This document shows positions 8,812 to 16,718 of a stretch of DNA of 64,000 nucleotides, one piece after another. Under the pieces are notes generated by a model that saw nothing but the letters and a program-made list of their open reading frames with translations, had not been told where the DNA came from and searched no databases. The stretch is from Lachnoclostridium sp. (GTDB lineage Bacteria > Bacteroidota > Bacteroidia > Bacteroidales > Muribaculaceae). A program made the position numbers and the translations under genes. The stretch spans positions 853,852 to 917,851 of the forward strand of contig JAMPAP010000001.1 in NCBI GenBank assembly GCA_023667185.1, written 5' to 3'. The stretch's first letter is position 1, and every line of letters begins with the position of its first letter.

Positions 8812-9696
8812 ATGAAAAATCGCTATATAATTTCGAGTATTCTGCTGATATTGACCGTGGTAACGGCCAAGGCAGATGCTTTTTTCCAGTATCCTATAAT
8901 ACCGGATTCGATACAGACGTTGACCGGCCGGTGTAACTTTCAGGCACGTCACTTCTGGGACTTCTGTGACCTGAAGCGCGCCTTCTCGTCTAAAGCCCGT
9001 ATGGCTGAGGAATTTAAGGGGTGGCTTGAGATACTTCAGATGGCAGATGCTGACACTGCTGTGACTTCACTGAAAGCCTTCATGGGGAAGCTCGAGAAGC
9101 AGCCCAAGGATATGCTATTTCTTGCCGATGTGGCTGAGGGTGAGCTTTATAGCGATACGGCCAAAGCCTGGGTGGACGAGCTGTACATTCCGATAGCTGA
9201 GGCTGTAGCCGGCAACAAGCGCATCGACAAGGCTTCAAAAGCCCGCTATGAGCATCAGGCCCGGATACTTAAGAACTCGCTGCCCGGCCGCCGGATACCG
9301 TCGATACCGTATACCCGCCTTGACGGCACGAAGGGTGATGTGGCAGCTGACTCGGCGCAGGTGGTGGTGCTCTTTATAAACGACCCTGAGTGTACTGACT
9401 GCTTCATGGCCCGAGTGAGGCTCAATGCTGACGTCAACACCTCCCAGCTCATCGATGAGGGCGTGGTGAAGATCGTATCCCTCTCGGCCGTGGAGCCTGA
9501 CGATGAGTGGAAGAAAGAAGCCGCCTCCTATCCCTCGACATGGGTGGTGGCAGCCAACCCTGACGTTGACCTTACGATGGATATGCGCGGCGGCACGCCG
9601 TCGTTTTACATCCTCGACAGGAATCATAAGATACGGTTTAAGCATCTCACTGTGGATCAAGTGCTTGACATAATGCGACAACTAAAAAAGAGATAA
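8812..9696 (+). CDS. DUF5106-type secreted thioredoxin-fold protein
   Basis: 294 residues from ATG 8812; an in-frame ATG at 8800 adds four. The later start gives a normal signal peptide (MKNRYIISSILLILTVVTAKA) and fits the predicted promoter. The N-terminal half (HFWDFCDLKRAF) resembles DUF5106; the second half has a thioredoxin-like fold with a C-x2-C pair at Cys194/Cys197 (PECTDC) and a late TPSFYILD segment with the cis-proline position. Such proteins are thought to act in periplasmic thiol-disulfide chemistry; the partner is unknown. The DoxX gene follows after 4 bp, a pairing that suits envelope redox work. Confidence 0.75.
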   Translation: MKNRYIISSILLILTVVTAKADAFFQYPIIPDSIQTLTGRCNFQARHFWDFCDLKRAFSSKARMAEEFKGWLEILQMADADTAVTSLKAFMGKLEKQPKDMLFLADVAEGELYSDTAKAWVDELYIPIAEAVAGNKRIDKASKARYEHQARILKNSLPGRRIPSIPYTRLDGTKGDVAADSAQVVVLFINDPECTDCFMARVRLNADVNTSQLIDEGVVKIVSLSAVEPDDEWKKEAASYPSTWVVAANPDVDLTMDMRGGTPSFYILDRNHKIRFKHLTVDQVLDIMRQLKKR

Positions 9697-9700
9697 CGCT

Positions 9701-10210
9701 ATGAAATGGATTGACTCGCCTGTGATCAACTTCTACATATCATCTACAGGCCGCAGCTACAGTAATATGGGAAGGCTCTTCATCCGCCTCTTCGTGGGGG
9801 TGATGATGCTTCAGTTCGGAATACGTCACTTGGTGAACTTCAACGACTTATGTACTAACTTCCCTACGGTGCTCGACATGACACCCGAGTGCTCGCTGAT
9901 AATCATGATAGTGATAGAGCTGGTGTGCTCGCTCTGCACGATGGTGGGGTTTGTGACCCGCCTGAGTGTGATACCGCCAATTATTGCCATGATTGCTGCC
10001 GAGTATTACATTCTGCACGACATGGTGCCTTACCTTCCCGCCTACGGTCTTGACAGCACTGACCCCGGGTATCTGCCCATCATGTTTATAGGAATATATA
10101 TGTTTATCTTGATAGCCGGTCCCGGCAAGATATCGCTTGACTATTTCATATCGCTTTTCCTGATAGAGCAAAAGGGAAAGACTGAGGAGGAGATGCTTGA
10201 GGAAGTATGA
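9701..10210 (+). CDS. DoxX-like small membrane protein
   Basis: 169 residues with about four hydrophobic helices and a short cytoplasmic tail. The pattern ([20 protein letters not shown] .. [16 protein letters not shown] .. KISLDYFI) fits the DoxX/SURF4-type membrane family. Members are linked to quinone or redox-associated functions, but the reaction is not known. The gene starts 4 bp after the DUF5106 thioredoxin-like gene and its TGA overlaps the mnmA ATG, so the three are probably cotranscribed. Confidence 0.65.
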   Translation: MKWIDSPVINFYISSTGRSYSNMGRLFIRLFVGVMMLQFGIRHLVNFNDLCTNFPTVLDMTPECSLIIMIVIELVCSLCTMVGFVTRLSVIPPIIAMIAAEYYILHDMVPYLPAYGLDSTDPGYLPIMFIGIYMFILIAGPGKISLDYFISLFLIEQKGKTEEEMLEEV

Positions 10211-11292
10211 AGGTAGCAGTTCTGATATCAGGAGGAGTTGACAGCGCGGTGGCCGTGCACAGATTGCTTGAGCTTGGCCACGAGCTTCACCTGTTTTATA
10301 TCCGCATAGGGCTCGACAACGGCGAGGGCGATTGCTCGGCCGAGGAAGATATCGAGATGTGCCGGTGTATTGCTGACCGCTACAAGCTCCCCTTTGATGT
10401 AGTATCGCTCCATGAGGAGTATTGGGACAACGTGATGGAATATGCGCTGCGCACCGTCAAGGCAGGGTTGACCCCCAATCCTGACATCATGTGTAACAGG
10501 ATGATAAAATTCGGCTTCTTCGAGCAGCGCTGGGGACATGAGTTTGACCGCACCGCCACGGGGCACTATGCCACCATCGTCGAGCGCGACGGCAAGACAT
10601 GGCTCGGCACCGCCGTAGATCCAGTCAAAGACCAGACCGACTTCCTGGCCCGCATCACTTACACCCAGCTCAGCCACCTGATGTTTCCCATCGGCGACCT
10701 CCCCAAGTCAGAGGTCAGAGAGATAGCCATCTCCACCAAGATGCCTAATGCCTTCCGTCGCGACAGCCAGGGAATATGCTTTCTCGGGAAAATCAATTAT
10801 AACGACTTCATACGCCGCCACTTAGGCGAGCGCCCCGGCCCTATAGTGGAGATTGAGACCGGACGGAAGCTCGGAATGCACCGCGGCTACTGGTTTCACA
10901 CCATAGGGCAGCGCAAAGGGCTCGGCCTCTCGGGTGGCCCATGGTATGTGGTAAGGAAAAATGTGGCTGACAACGTGGTGTACGTCTCCCGCGGCTATGA
11001 CACTGAAAAGCAGTATGGCCGCACCCTCCACCTTGCCGAGATGCACTGGATAACTGAAAACCCGTGGCCCGACAGCTGCGAAGGCGTGGCGATAACCTTC
11101 AAAAACCGCCATACGCCTGAGTTTATGGACGCTACGCTGACCCGCCTGCCTGATTCCGAGGGTGAATACGTGATCCAATCGGCAGGGCGCGTGCAGGGGA
11201 TAGCCCCCGGGCAATTCGGAGTGATTTATGACAAAGACCGCCGTATATGTCTCGGCAGCGGAGTGATCTCCGGGCGTGACATAATGCTTTAG
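10207..11292 (+). CDS. mnmA: tRNA 2-thiouridine(34) synthase MnmA
   Basis: 361 residues, close to the usual 360-370. MnmA adenylates U34 of Lys, Glu and Gln tRNAs and transfers sulfur to form s2U. The PP-loop SGGVDS is at residues 8-13; the two catalytic cysteines are Cys96 (NPDIMCN) and Cys191 (SQGICFLG). Other family segments present include TGHYA and [15 protein letters not shown]. The start codon overlaps the stop of the DoxX gene by four bases, indicating translational coupling. Nothing is missing. Confidence 0.95.
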   Translation: MKVAVLISGGVDSAVAVHRLLELGHELHLFYIRIGLDNGEGDCSAEEDIEMCRCIADRYKLPFDVVSLHEEYWDNVMEYALRTVKAGLTPNPDIMCNRMIKFGFFEQRWGHEFDRTATGHYATIVERDGKTWLGTAVDPVKDQTDFLARITYTQLSHLMFPIGDLPKSEVREIAISTKMPNAFRRDSQGICFLGKINYNDFIRRHLGERPGPIVEIETGRKLGMHRGYWFHTIGQRKGLGLSGGPWYVVRKNVADNVVYVSRGYDTEKQYGRTLHLAEMHWITENPWPDSCEGVAITFKNRHTPEFMDATLTRLPDSEGEYVIQSAGRVQGIAPGQFGVIYDKDRRICLGSGVISGRDIML

Positions 11293-11305
11293 AATACTGA
11301 CCTAT

Positions 11306-11974
11306 ATGGAAAATCGCATACGACTCAAAATACTCGGCATCTCTTACAGCCAGATACAGCAGGGCGCCTACGCGCTGATACTGGCGCAGGTCAATGGCCC
11401 CTACCGCATCCCGGTGGTGATAGGCCCTGCCGAAGCCCAATCGATAGCCCTTATCATAGAGGGACTTAAGGCTCCGCGTCCTATGACCCATGACCTCTTT
11501 GTGGCCCTTGCACATGCTTACGGAGTGAAGCTGCGCGAGGCCTTTATCTATAAATTTGAGGATGGGATCTTCTCGTGTGAGCTCACCTTTGACGACGGCG
11601 AGCGGGTGGTCAAGCTCGACTCCCGTACCAGCGACGCCATAGCTATAGCCATCCGCACCGGCGCCCCCGTCTACACCACCCGCGAGATCCTCGACGAGAC
11701 CGGATTTATCATGGAAATACGTGAAGAAAATCCTGATAATGAGGATGGTGATGACGATGATGAAGATGCTGAAGATGACGGCTTCATTGGCGATTGTCCG
11801 GATGATTACGAAGATCCTGACGACTATGTCGCCGGCGAGCCCAAGCTCGAAAACTATGCCATCGAGGAGCTCGAGCGCACCCTCGAGAGGCTGATACGCA
11901 ATGAAGAATACGAAGAAGCTGCCCGCGTAAAGGAGATCCTGGAGCGGAAGCGTCGTGAATCAAATACTGACTAA
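11306..11974 (+). CDS. Bifunctional nuclease (DUF151) family protein with UVR motif
   Basis: 222 residues. Residues 1-135 match the DUF151/bifunctional nuclease family (PVVIGPAEAQSIA, TSDAIAIAIRTGAPVY). A very acidic linker (about residues 140-185, many D and E) follows, then a UVR-type helical hairpin (ELERTLERLIRNEEYEEAARVKEI split by the linker end), the motif by which UvrB and UvrC interact. The nuclease activity is known for a few plant members only; a role in nucleic-acid metabolism is inferred. It sits 13 bp after mnmA and 11 bp before the nucleoside permease gene. Confidence 0.82.
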   Translation: MENRIRLKILGISYSQIQQGAYALILAQVNGPYRIPVVIGPAEAQSIALIIEGLKAPRPMTHDLFVALAHAYGVKLREAFIYKFEDGIFSCELTFDDGERVVKLDSRTSDAIAIAIRTGAPVYTTREILDETGFIMEIREENPDNEDGDDDDEDAEDDGFIGDCPDDYEDPDDYVAGEPKLENYAIEELERTLERLIRNEEYEEAARVKEILERKRRESNTD

Positions 11975-11985
11975 TACCTAAAAAA

Positions 11986-13359
11986 ATGAACGTAGTTAAA
12001 TTCAAGCTGTCGGTCATGAACTTCCTGGAATTTGCCGTCTGGGGAGCTTACCTGACATGTATGGGCAACTATCTCGGAAGTGCCGGGATGGGAAGCGAAA
12101 TATCCTGGTTTTATGCCATTCAGGGCATTGTGTCGATATTCATGCCCACGATTATGGGAATTATCGCCGACAAGTTTGTGCAGCCTCAACGACTGCTTGG
12201 ATATTGCCACCTCGTGGCCGGACTTGCCATGATCATGCTCTGCTGGCTCGGCTTCCAGTCAGCCACACCCGACAAGGCCACATTCATAGCCGTATATACC
12301 ATAAGTGTAGCGTTTTATATGCCAACACTCGCGCTTGCCAACACTACCGCCTTCACCATATTGAAAGACCATCACCTCGACACGGTGAAAGACTTCCCGC
12401 CGATACGCGTATTCGGCACCGTAGGTTTCATCATCACCATGTGGGTGGTCAACTGCGCGACGTTTGAGGATGGTAAATTAGGCTTCACCTTAGGGCAGAG
12501 CGACTTCAAATTCCAGTATACGCAGATGCAATTCCTTGTGTCAGGCGTGCTGAGCATCGTGCTCTTCCTCTATTGCCTTACCCTGCCGCAGTGTAAGCTC
12601 ACCCCCAAGCCCCGCCAGAGCGTTGCCGAGCAGTTTGGCCTCAACGCCTTCAAGCTCTTCAAGCGCAAGGATATGGCACTCTTCTTCATCTTCTCGATGC
12701 TTCTGGGAATGTCGCTTCAGGTGACCAATGGCTTTGCCGGCCCCTTCCTGACCAGCTTCAAGAGCGTTGCCGAGTATGCTGACACGTTTGCCGCCAACAA
12801 TGCCACGATGCTCGTGTCCATCTCGCAGGTCAGCGAAGCCCTCTGCATACTCCTTATCCCCTTCTTCCTCAAGCGCTTCGGAATCAAGACTGTGATGCTG
12901 ATGGCCATGTTTGCCTGGGTGTTCCGCTTCGGCTTCTTCGGCCTGGGCACCCCTTCGTATCCCGGCGTGATACTTTTCTTCCTGTCATGTATAGTCTACG
13001 GTGTGGCCTTCGACTTCTTCAATGTGTCCGGAGGCCTGTATGTCGACCAGCAATGTGACCCCTCGACCAAGGCCTCGGCCCAGGGGCTCTTCATGCTGAT
13101 GACCAACGGCCTCGGAGCTACTATCGGTACTCTTGCCGCCGGAGCAGTGGTCAACCACTACTGCCACTGGGAAAACGGTGTTCTCATAGGCGACTGGGAT
13201 ACTACCTGGCTTATCTTTGCAGGCTATGCTCTGATCGTAGGCGTGCTCTTCGCTATCGTGTTCAAGAACCCCAAACATGGCGATGACGTCAGCCGCGAAG
13301 AGATAGAAGCTGCTGACGATCAGCCTGATGGATATGTAGATGATACCCTGATGAAATGA
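11986..13359 (+). CDS. Nucleoside permease, nucleoside:H+ symporter (MFS)
   Basis: 457 residues with about twelve membrane helices. The N-terminus (KFKLSVMNFLEFAVWGAYL, then MGNYL and IMGIIADKF) fits the NupG/XapB nucleoside:H+ symporter branch of the major facilitator family. It should bring nucleosides into the cell with protons. The gene follows the nuclease-family gene by 11 bp and its stop overlaps the rsmE start by four bases, so it is part of the housekeeping run starting at 8812. The exact nucleoside range cannot be read from sequence. Confidence 0.85.
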   Translation: MNVVKFKLSVMNFLEFAVWGAYLTCMGNYLGSAGMGSEISWFYAIQGIVSIFMPTIMGIIADKFVQPQRLLGYCHLVAGLAMIMLCWLGFQSATPDKATFIAVYTISVAFYMPTLALANTTAFTILKDHHLDTVKDFPPIRVFGTVGFIITMWVVNCATFEDGKLGFTLGQSDFKFQYTQMQFLVSGVLSIVLFLYCLTLPQCKLTPKPRQSVAEQFGLNAFKLFKRKDMALFFIFSMLLGMSLQVTNGFAGPFLTSFKSVAEYADTFAANNATMLVSISQVSEALCILLIPFFLKRFGIKTVMLMAMFAWVFRFGFFGLGTPSYPGVILFFLSCIVYGVAFDFFNVSGGLYVDQQCDPSTKASAQGLFMLMTNGLGATIGTLAAGAVVNHYCHWENGVLIGDWDTTWLIFAGYALIVGVLFAIVFKNPKHGDDVSREEIEAADDQPDGYVDDTLMK

Positions 13360-14078
13360 TACAGTTTTATGCCCCTGACATAGAGACCACGCTGCAGCTG
13401 CCCGAGAGCGACTCGGCGCATGCCGTAAGGGTGCTCCGCATGATGGATGGCGATGAGCTTCAGGTCATTGACGGCAAGGGCATTACATACCAGTGCCGCC
13501 TGACGGAGGCACACCCCAAGCGCGCCCGTGTGGAGATACTCTCCGCCGCCTCCACGCCCCTGCCATGGAAGCAGCAAATCACTGTGGCAGTGGCTCCTAC
13601 CAAGCATCTTGACCGCATGGAGTGGCTCACGGAAAAGCTCACCGAAGTGGGCGTCAACCGCATCATCCCCATGCTCTGCGCCCGCAGTGAGCGCAAAGAG
13701 CTCAAGGTGCAACGCCTCGAGAAGATAGCTGTATCGGCCATGAAACAGTCGCTCAAAGCCACCCTCCCGACGATCGACGAGATGACCCCGTATAATGAGA
13801 TAGTCAAGTCGATGGCCGGCACAACTGTCAAAGCCATAGCGTATTGCGATGACGAGATAAAGCGCACTGATTTCACTGACCTCTACATCCCAGGGGCTGA
13901 CACCATAATTCTCATAGGCCCTGAAGGAGACTTCACCCCTGCGGAGGTAGCTTCAGCTCTCGATGCAGGATTCACCGCCGTGACCCTCGGCAACAACCGC
14001 CTGCGCACCGAGACTGCTACCCTCTATGCCGTAAGCGCCTGCCACGTTTTAGATCAATCTAACCACATTAATATATAA
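13356..14078 (+). CDS. rsmE: 16S rRNA (uracil-1498-N3)-methyltransferase RsmE
   Basis: 240 residues, normal for RsmE, which uses S-adenosylmethionine to methylate U1498 of 16S rRNA. An N-terminal PUA-like part (HAVRVLRMMDGDELQVIDG) is followed by the SPOUT knot domain with the diagnostic LIGPEGDFTPAEV and LGNNRLRTETA motifs near the C-terminus. It overlaps the permease stop by four bases (ATGA), and its own TAA touches an out-of-frame ATG just before kdsA. Confidence 0.93.
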   Translation: MIQFYAPDIETTLQLPESDSAHAVRVLRMMDGDELQVIDGKGITYQCRLTEAHPKRARVEILSAASTPLPWKQQITVAVAPTKHLDRMEWLTEKLTEVGVNRIIPMLCARSERKELKVQRLEKIAVSAMKQSLKATLPTIDEMTPYNEIVKSMAGTTVKAIAYCDDEIKRTDFTDLYIPGADTIILIGPEGDFTPAEVASALDAGFTAVTLGNNRLRTETATLYAVSACHVLDQSNHINI

Positions 14079-14090
14079 TGGAAATATATA

Positions 14091-14903
14091 ATGGAATTTA
14101 ATTTCGAAACTATCCGCCGCCAGCCAATGTTTTTCCTCCTTGCGGGTCCTTGCGTGATCGAAGGGGAGAAGATGGCACTTGATATAGCCGAAAGTATCGT
14201 CAAAGTAACTGAGCGATTAGGCATACCATACGTATTCAAAGGCTCATACCGCAAGGCCAACCGCTCGCGCCTCGACTCCTTCACCGGGATAGGTGACCAT
14301 GAAGCCCTGAGGATACTCTCAAAGGTAGGACGTGAATTTAACGTGCCCGTAGTCACGGATATACATTCACCCGAGGAAGCCGACATGGCAGCCGAATATG
14401 TGGATGTGCTTCAGATACCCGCCTTTCTGTGCCGCCAGACTGACCTGCTCGTGGCTGCCGCCCGCACCGGTAAAGCCGTGAATATCAAGAAGGGGCAATT
14501 TCTCTCGCCTGAGGCTATGAAATTTGCCATCGACAAGGTGCGCGATGCCTGTAATAACAATGTAGCTGTCACCGAGCGTGGTGTCACCTTCGGCTATCAG
14601 GACCTCGTGGTGGACTACCGCGGCATCCCTGAGATGCAGAAATTTGGCGCCCCCGTAATCCTCGATGCCACCCACTCCCTCCAGCAGCCCAACCAGCCCA
14701 AAGGGGTCACCGGTGGCCGTCCCGACCTCATCGAGACGATAGCTCGCGCCGGAGTGGCTACCGGAGTAGACGGCCTCTTTATCGAGACCCATCCTGACCC
14801 CTCAGTGGCCAAGAGCGACGGCGCCAATATGCTGCGGCTCGACCTTCTGCCCCAGTTGCTTGAGCACCTCGTGGCAATACGCCGGACAATCAATCAATTT
14901 TAA
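14091..14903 (+). CDS. kdsA: 3-deoxy-8-phosphooctulonate synthase KdsA
   Basis: 270 residues. KdsA condenses PEP with arabinose 5-phosphate to Kdo-8-phosphate, needed for lipopolysaccharide core. Family motifs: LAGPCVIEGE, KGSYRKANRSR, VVTDIH, DATHSLQQP and FIETHPDP. Cys21 in GPCVIE stands where metal-dependent KdsA enzymes have their cysteine ligand (metal-independent ones have Asn), so this is probably the metal-dependent class. An earlier ATG at 14078 is out of frame. The stop TAA 14901-14903 directly abuts a MITE-like element. Confidence 0.94.
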   Translation: MEFNFETIRRQPMFFLLAGPCVIEGEKMALDIAESIVKVTERLGIPYVFKGSYRKANRSRLDSFTGIGDHEALRILSKVGREFNVPVVTDIHSPEEADMAAEYVDVLQIPAFLCRQTDLLVAAARTGKAVNIKKGQFLSPEAMKFAIDKVRDACNNNVAVTERGVTFGYQDLVVDYRGIPEMQKFGAPVILDATHSLQQPNQPKGVTGGRPDLIETIARAGVATGVDGLFIETHPDPSVAKSDGANMLRLDLLPQLLEHLVAIRRTINQF

Positions 14904-15066
14904 GAGTATGTTTACTTTTAACTTAATGAAACCTTTGAACAGACTTTCCGGCCTGCTTTCAGCTTTCATTCAGTCATTATGGAACCCCATAACTCCTTCA
15001 TTCAATCTAAAAACATACTCGAAAATCCATTTCAAATCTTAACATAAGTCAAAAGTAAACATACTC
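14904..15066. mobile_element. MITE-like element, 163 bp, with TAA target duplication
   Basis: The ends are inverted: GAGTATGTTTACTTTT at the left, repeated as its complement at the right end (15051-15066), with 21 of 22 outer bases matching. It is flanked by TAA on both sides; the left TAA is the kdsA stop codon. The inner sequence is AT-rich with no gene; a second copy of the last ten bases (AAACATACTC) lies at 15011-15020. The 3-bp TNA duplication and GAG ends suggest mobilisation by an IS5-superfamily transposase (inference). Confidence 0.7.
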
Positions 15067-15100
15067 TAAAAAAGTCATTATCACATTTCAACTATAAGCT

Positions 15101-16705
15101 ATGAATTTCAAATCAATCATAACCGGAGCACTTCTGCTCGCCGCATCGCAAACCGTTGTGGCACAGACTGAAATGACACTCTCAGAAGATATCATGGCCG
15201 AGGCGCTGATGAAAGCCTATAACAGTCTGCTTGCCGAGGATCCCCATGATTATGAGGCACTTTTCCGACGCGCCAGCGAGTATTACCGTCGTGACGACTA
15301 TATTAAGGCTTTAGCAGATATTGACCTGGCTCTTAAGTATATACCCGAGTCGGAGGTGGATATGCGCTCCGAGGCCTACTCCCTTCGCGCCAACATTCAG
15401 ATGATGAACCACCGGTATGAGAACGCCCTTGCTGACCTCAACTCCGTGCTCGCGCTCAATCCCGGCAGCTTTGTCACTATCTATCAGCGCGCTACCGCCC
15501 TCTACAACCTTGGACGCTATGCCGAGGCCAAGAACGACTTCAAGATCATGCAGCAGATGAACCCCCGCAGCCAGGAAGCCCTCTTCGGTCTGGCTCGCGT
15601 GGCTGTCAAGGAAAACAACCTCGGTCTTGCCAACGAGCTTATTGACAACGCCGTAGGCCTCACTCCGGCCAGCAGCACGGTGTATATGCGCCGCGCTGAC
15701 GTCCGCACCATGATGGGCAATACCCAGGGCGCTGTCGAGGACTACATCATGGCAATCTCCTCTGACGAAGCCAATACCCCCGGAGCACTCGCTCGCCTGG
15801 TTGACCTCAGCCGCAAGGACTATCCCGTGGTGGTGGCCGGCCTGACCAACTCCATCCGTCAGGCACCCCGCAACGGCCTCTTCTACTACCTTCGCGCCAT
15901 GATAGCCCAGGGTCACTGCAACTACACCGCTGCCATTGCTGACTATGACAAGATACTCAATGATGGTCTGGAGTCATATCCCGGTATAAACGCTTCGCTT
16001 GCTGAATGTTACTACGCGCTTGGCAACTACGATGCTGCCGAGATGAACATCGATTATGCCGTAGGAGCAACCTCCAACAACGTTGACTACTATGTGCTTA
16101 AGTCGTCCATCGAACTTGCCCTCGGAAATGCTGAAAACGCCCTCTCGTGTGCCGAAAAAGCCCTTGAGAAAGACCCTAACAATAACCCTGCACTCATAGC
16201 CAAAGCCAAGGCACAGATAGCGCTGAAAGAGTATGCTGATGCCTCAGTAGCCCTGAGCGAAGCCGCGATGAACGACCCCGAGAATCCCGAGCTATTCATC
16301 CTGCGCGGATGGATGCTCGAAAAATACCGCAACAACACCAAGAGCGCACAGAGCTGCTTTGAGCGCGTGCTTGATATGGACTTCGACTTCGATAACGTCC
16401 GTTCCCTCCGCGGATTTGCCCTCCTGTATCTTGAGCGCCAGGACGAAGCCGTGCGCTGGATGAACCGCATCCTCGACACTGCCACTGACTACGATGGCAT
16501 GATAAACTATTATGGCGCATGCCTTTACGCCTGGGTCGGGAATACTGACAAGGCGTTCAAGTGCATGAACACATCCCTCGAAAAAGGGTATGCCAACTTC
16601 CACAACTGGACCAAGGCTGACGAGGCCAATCTCAACGTAGCCCCCTTGCGCGGCGACAAACGGTTTACCGAACTGATCAACAAATATTCCATAATCTTCA
16701 AGTGA
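15101..16705 (+). CDS. Secreted or periplasmic TPR-repeat protein
   Basis: 534 residues. A signal peptide (to about residue 22, ..ASQTVVAQ) precedes tetratricopeptide repeats from about residue 40 to 480 with the usual A..YN.A....A and P..A spacing (ALADIDLALKYIPES, ALADLNSVLALNPGS, AEAKNDFKIMQQMNP, ALSCAEKALEKDPNN). TPR arrays bind other proteins; no enzyme domain is seen. It begins a compact run of seven plus-strand genes (gaps of 2-13 bp), with the two-receiver protein 13 bp downstream. The MITE-like element just upstream may separate this unit from kdsA. Partner unknown. Confidence 0.85.
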   Translation: MNFKSIITGALLLAASQTVVAQTEMTLSEDIMAEALMKAYNSLLAEDPHDYEALFRRASEYYRRDDYIKALADIDLALKYIPESEVDMRSEAYSLRANIQMMNHRYENALADLNSVLALNPGSFVTIYQRATALYNLGRYAEAKNDFKIMQQMNPRSQEALFGLARVAVKENNLGLANELIDNAVGLTPASSTVYMRRADVRTMMGNTQGAVEDYIMAISSDEANTPGALARLVDLSRKDYPVVVAGLTNSIRQAPRNGLFYYLRAMIAQGHCNYTAAIADYDKILNDGLESYPGINASLAECYYALGNYDAAEMNIDYAVGATSNNVDYYVLKSSIELALGNAENALSCAEKALEKDPNNNPALIAKAKAQIALKEYADASVALSEAAMNDPENPELFILRGWMLEKYRNNTKSAQSCFERVLDMDFDFDNVRSLRGFALLYLERQDEAVRWMNRILDTATDYDGMINYYGACLYAWVGNTDKAFKCMNTSLEKGYANFHNWTKADEANLNVAPLRGDKRFTELINKYSIIFK

Positions 16706-16718
16706 TAAGCCCCTTGGC

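Noticed and set aside
14860..15042. 60-codon frame across the kdsA end and the MITE-like element
   Set aside because: Starts inside kdsA in another frame and runs through the element; no transposase features.
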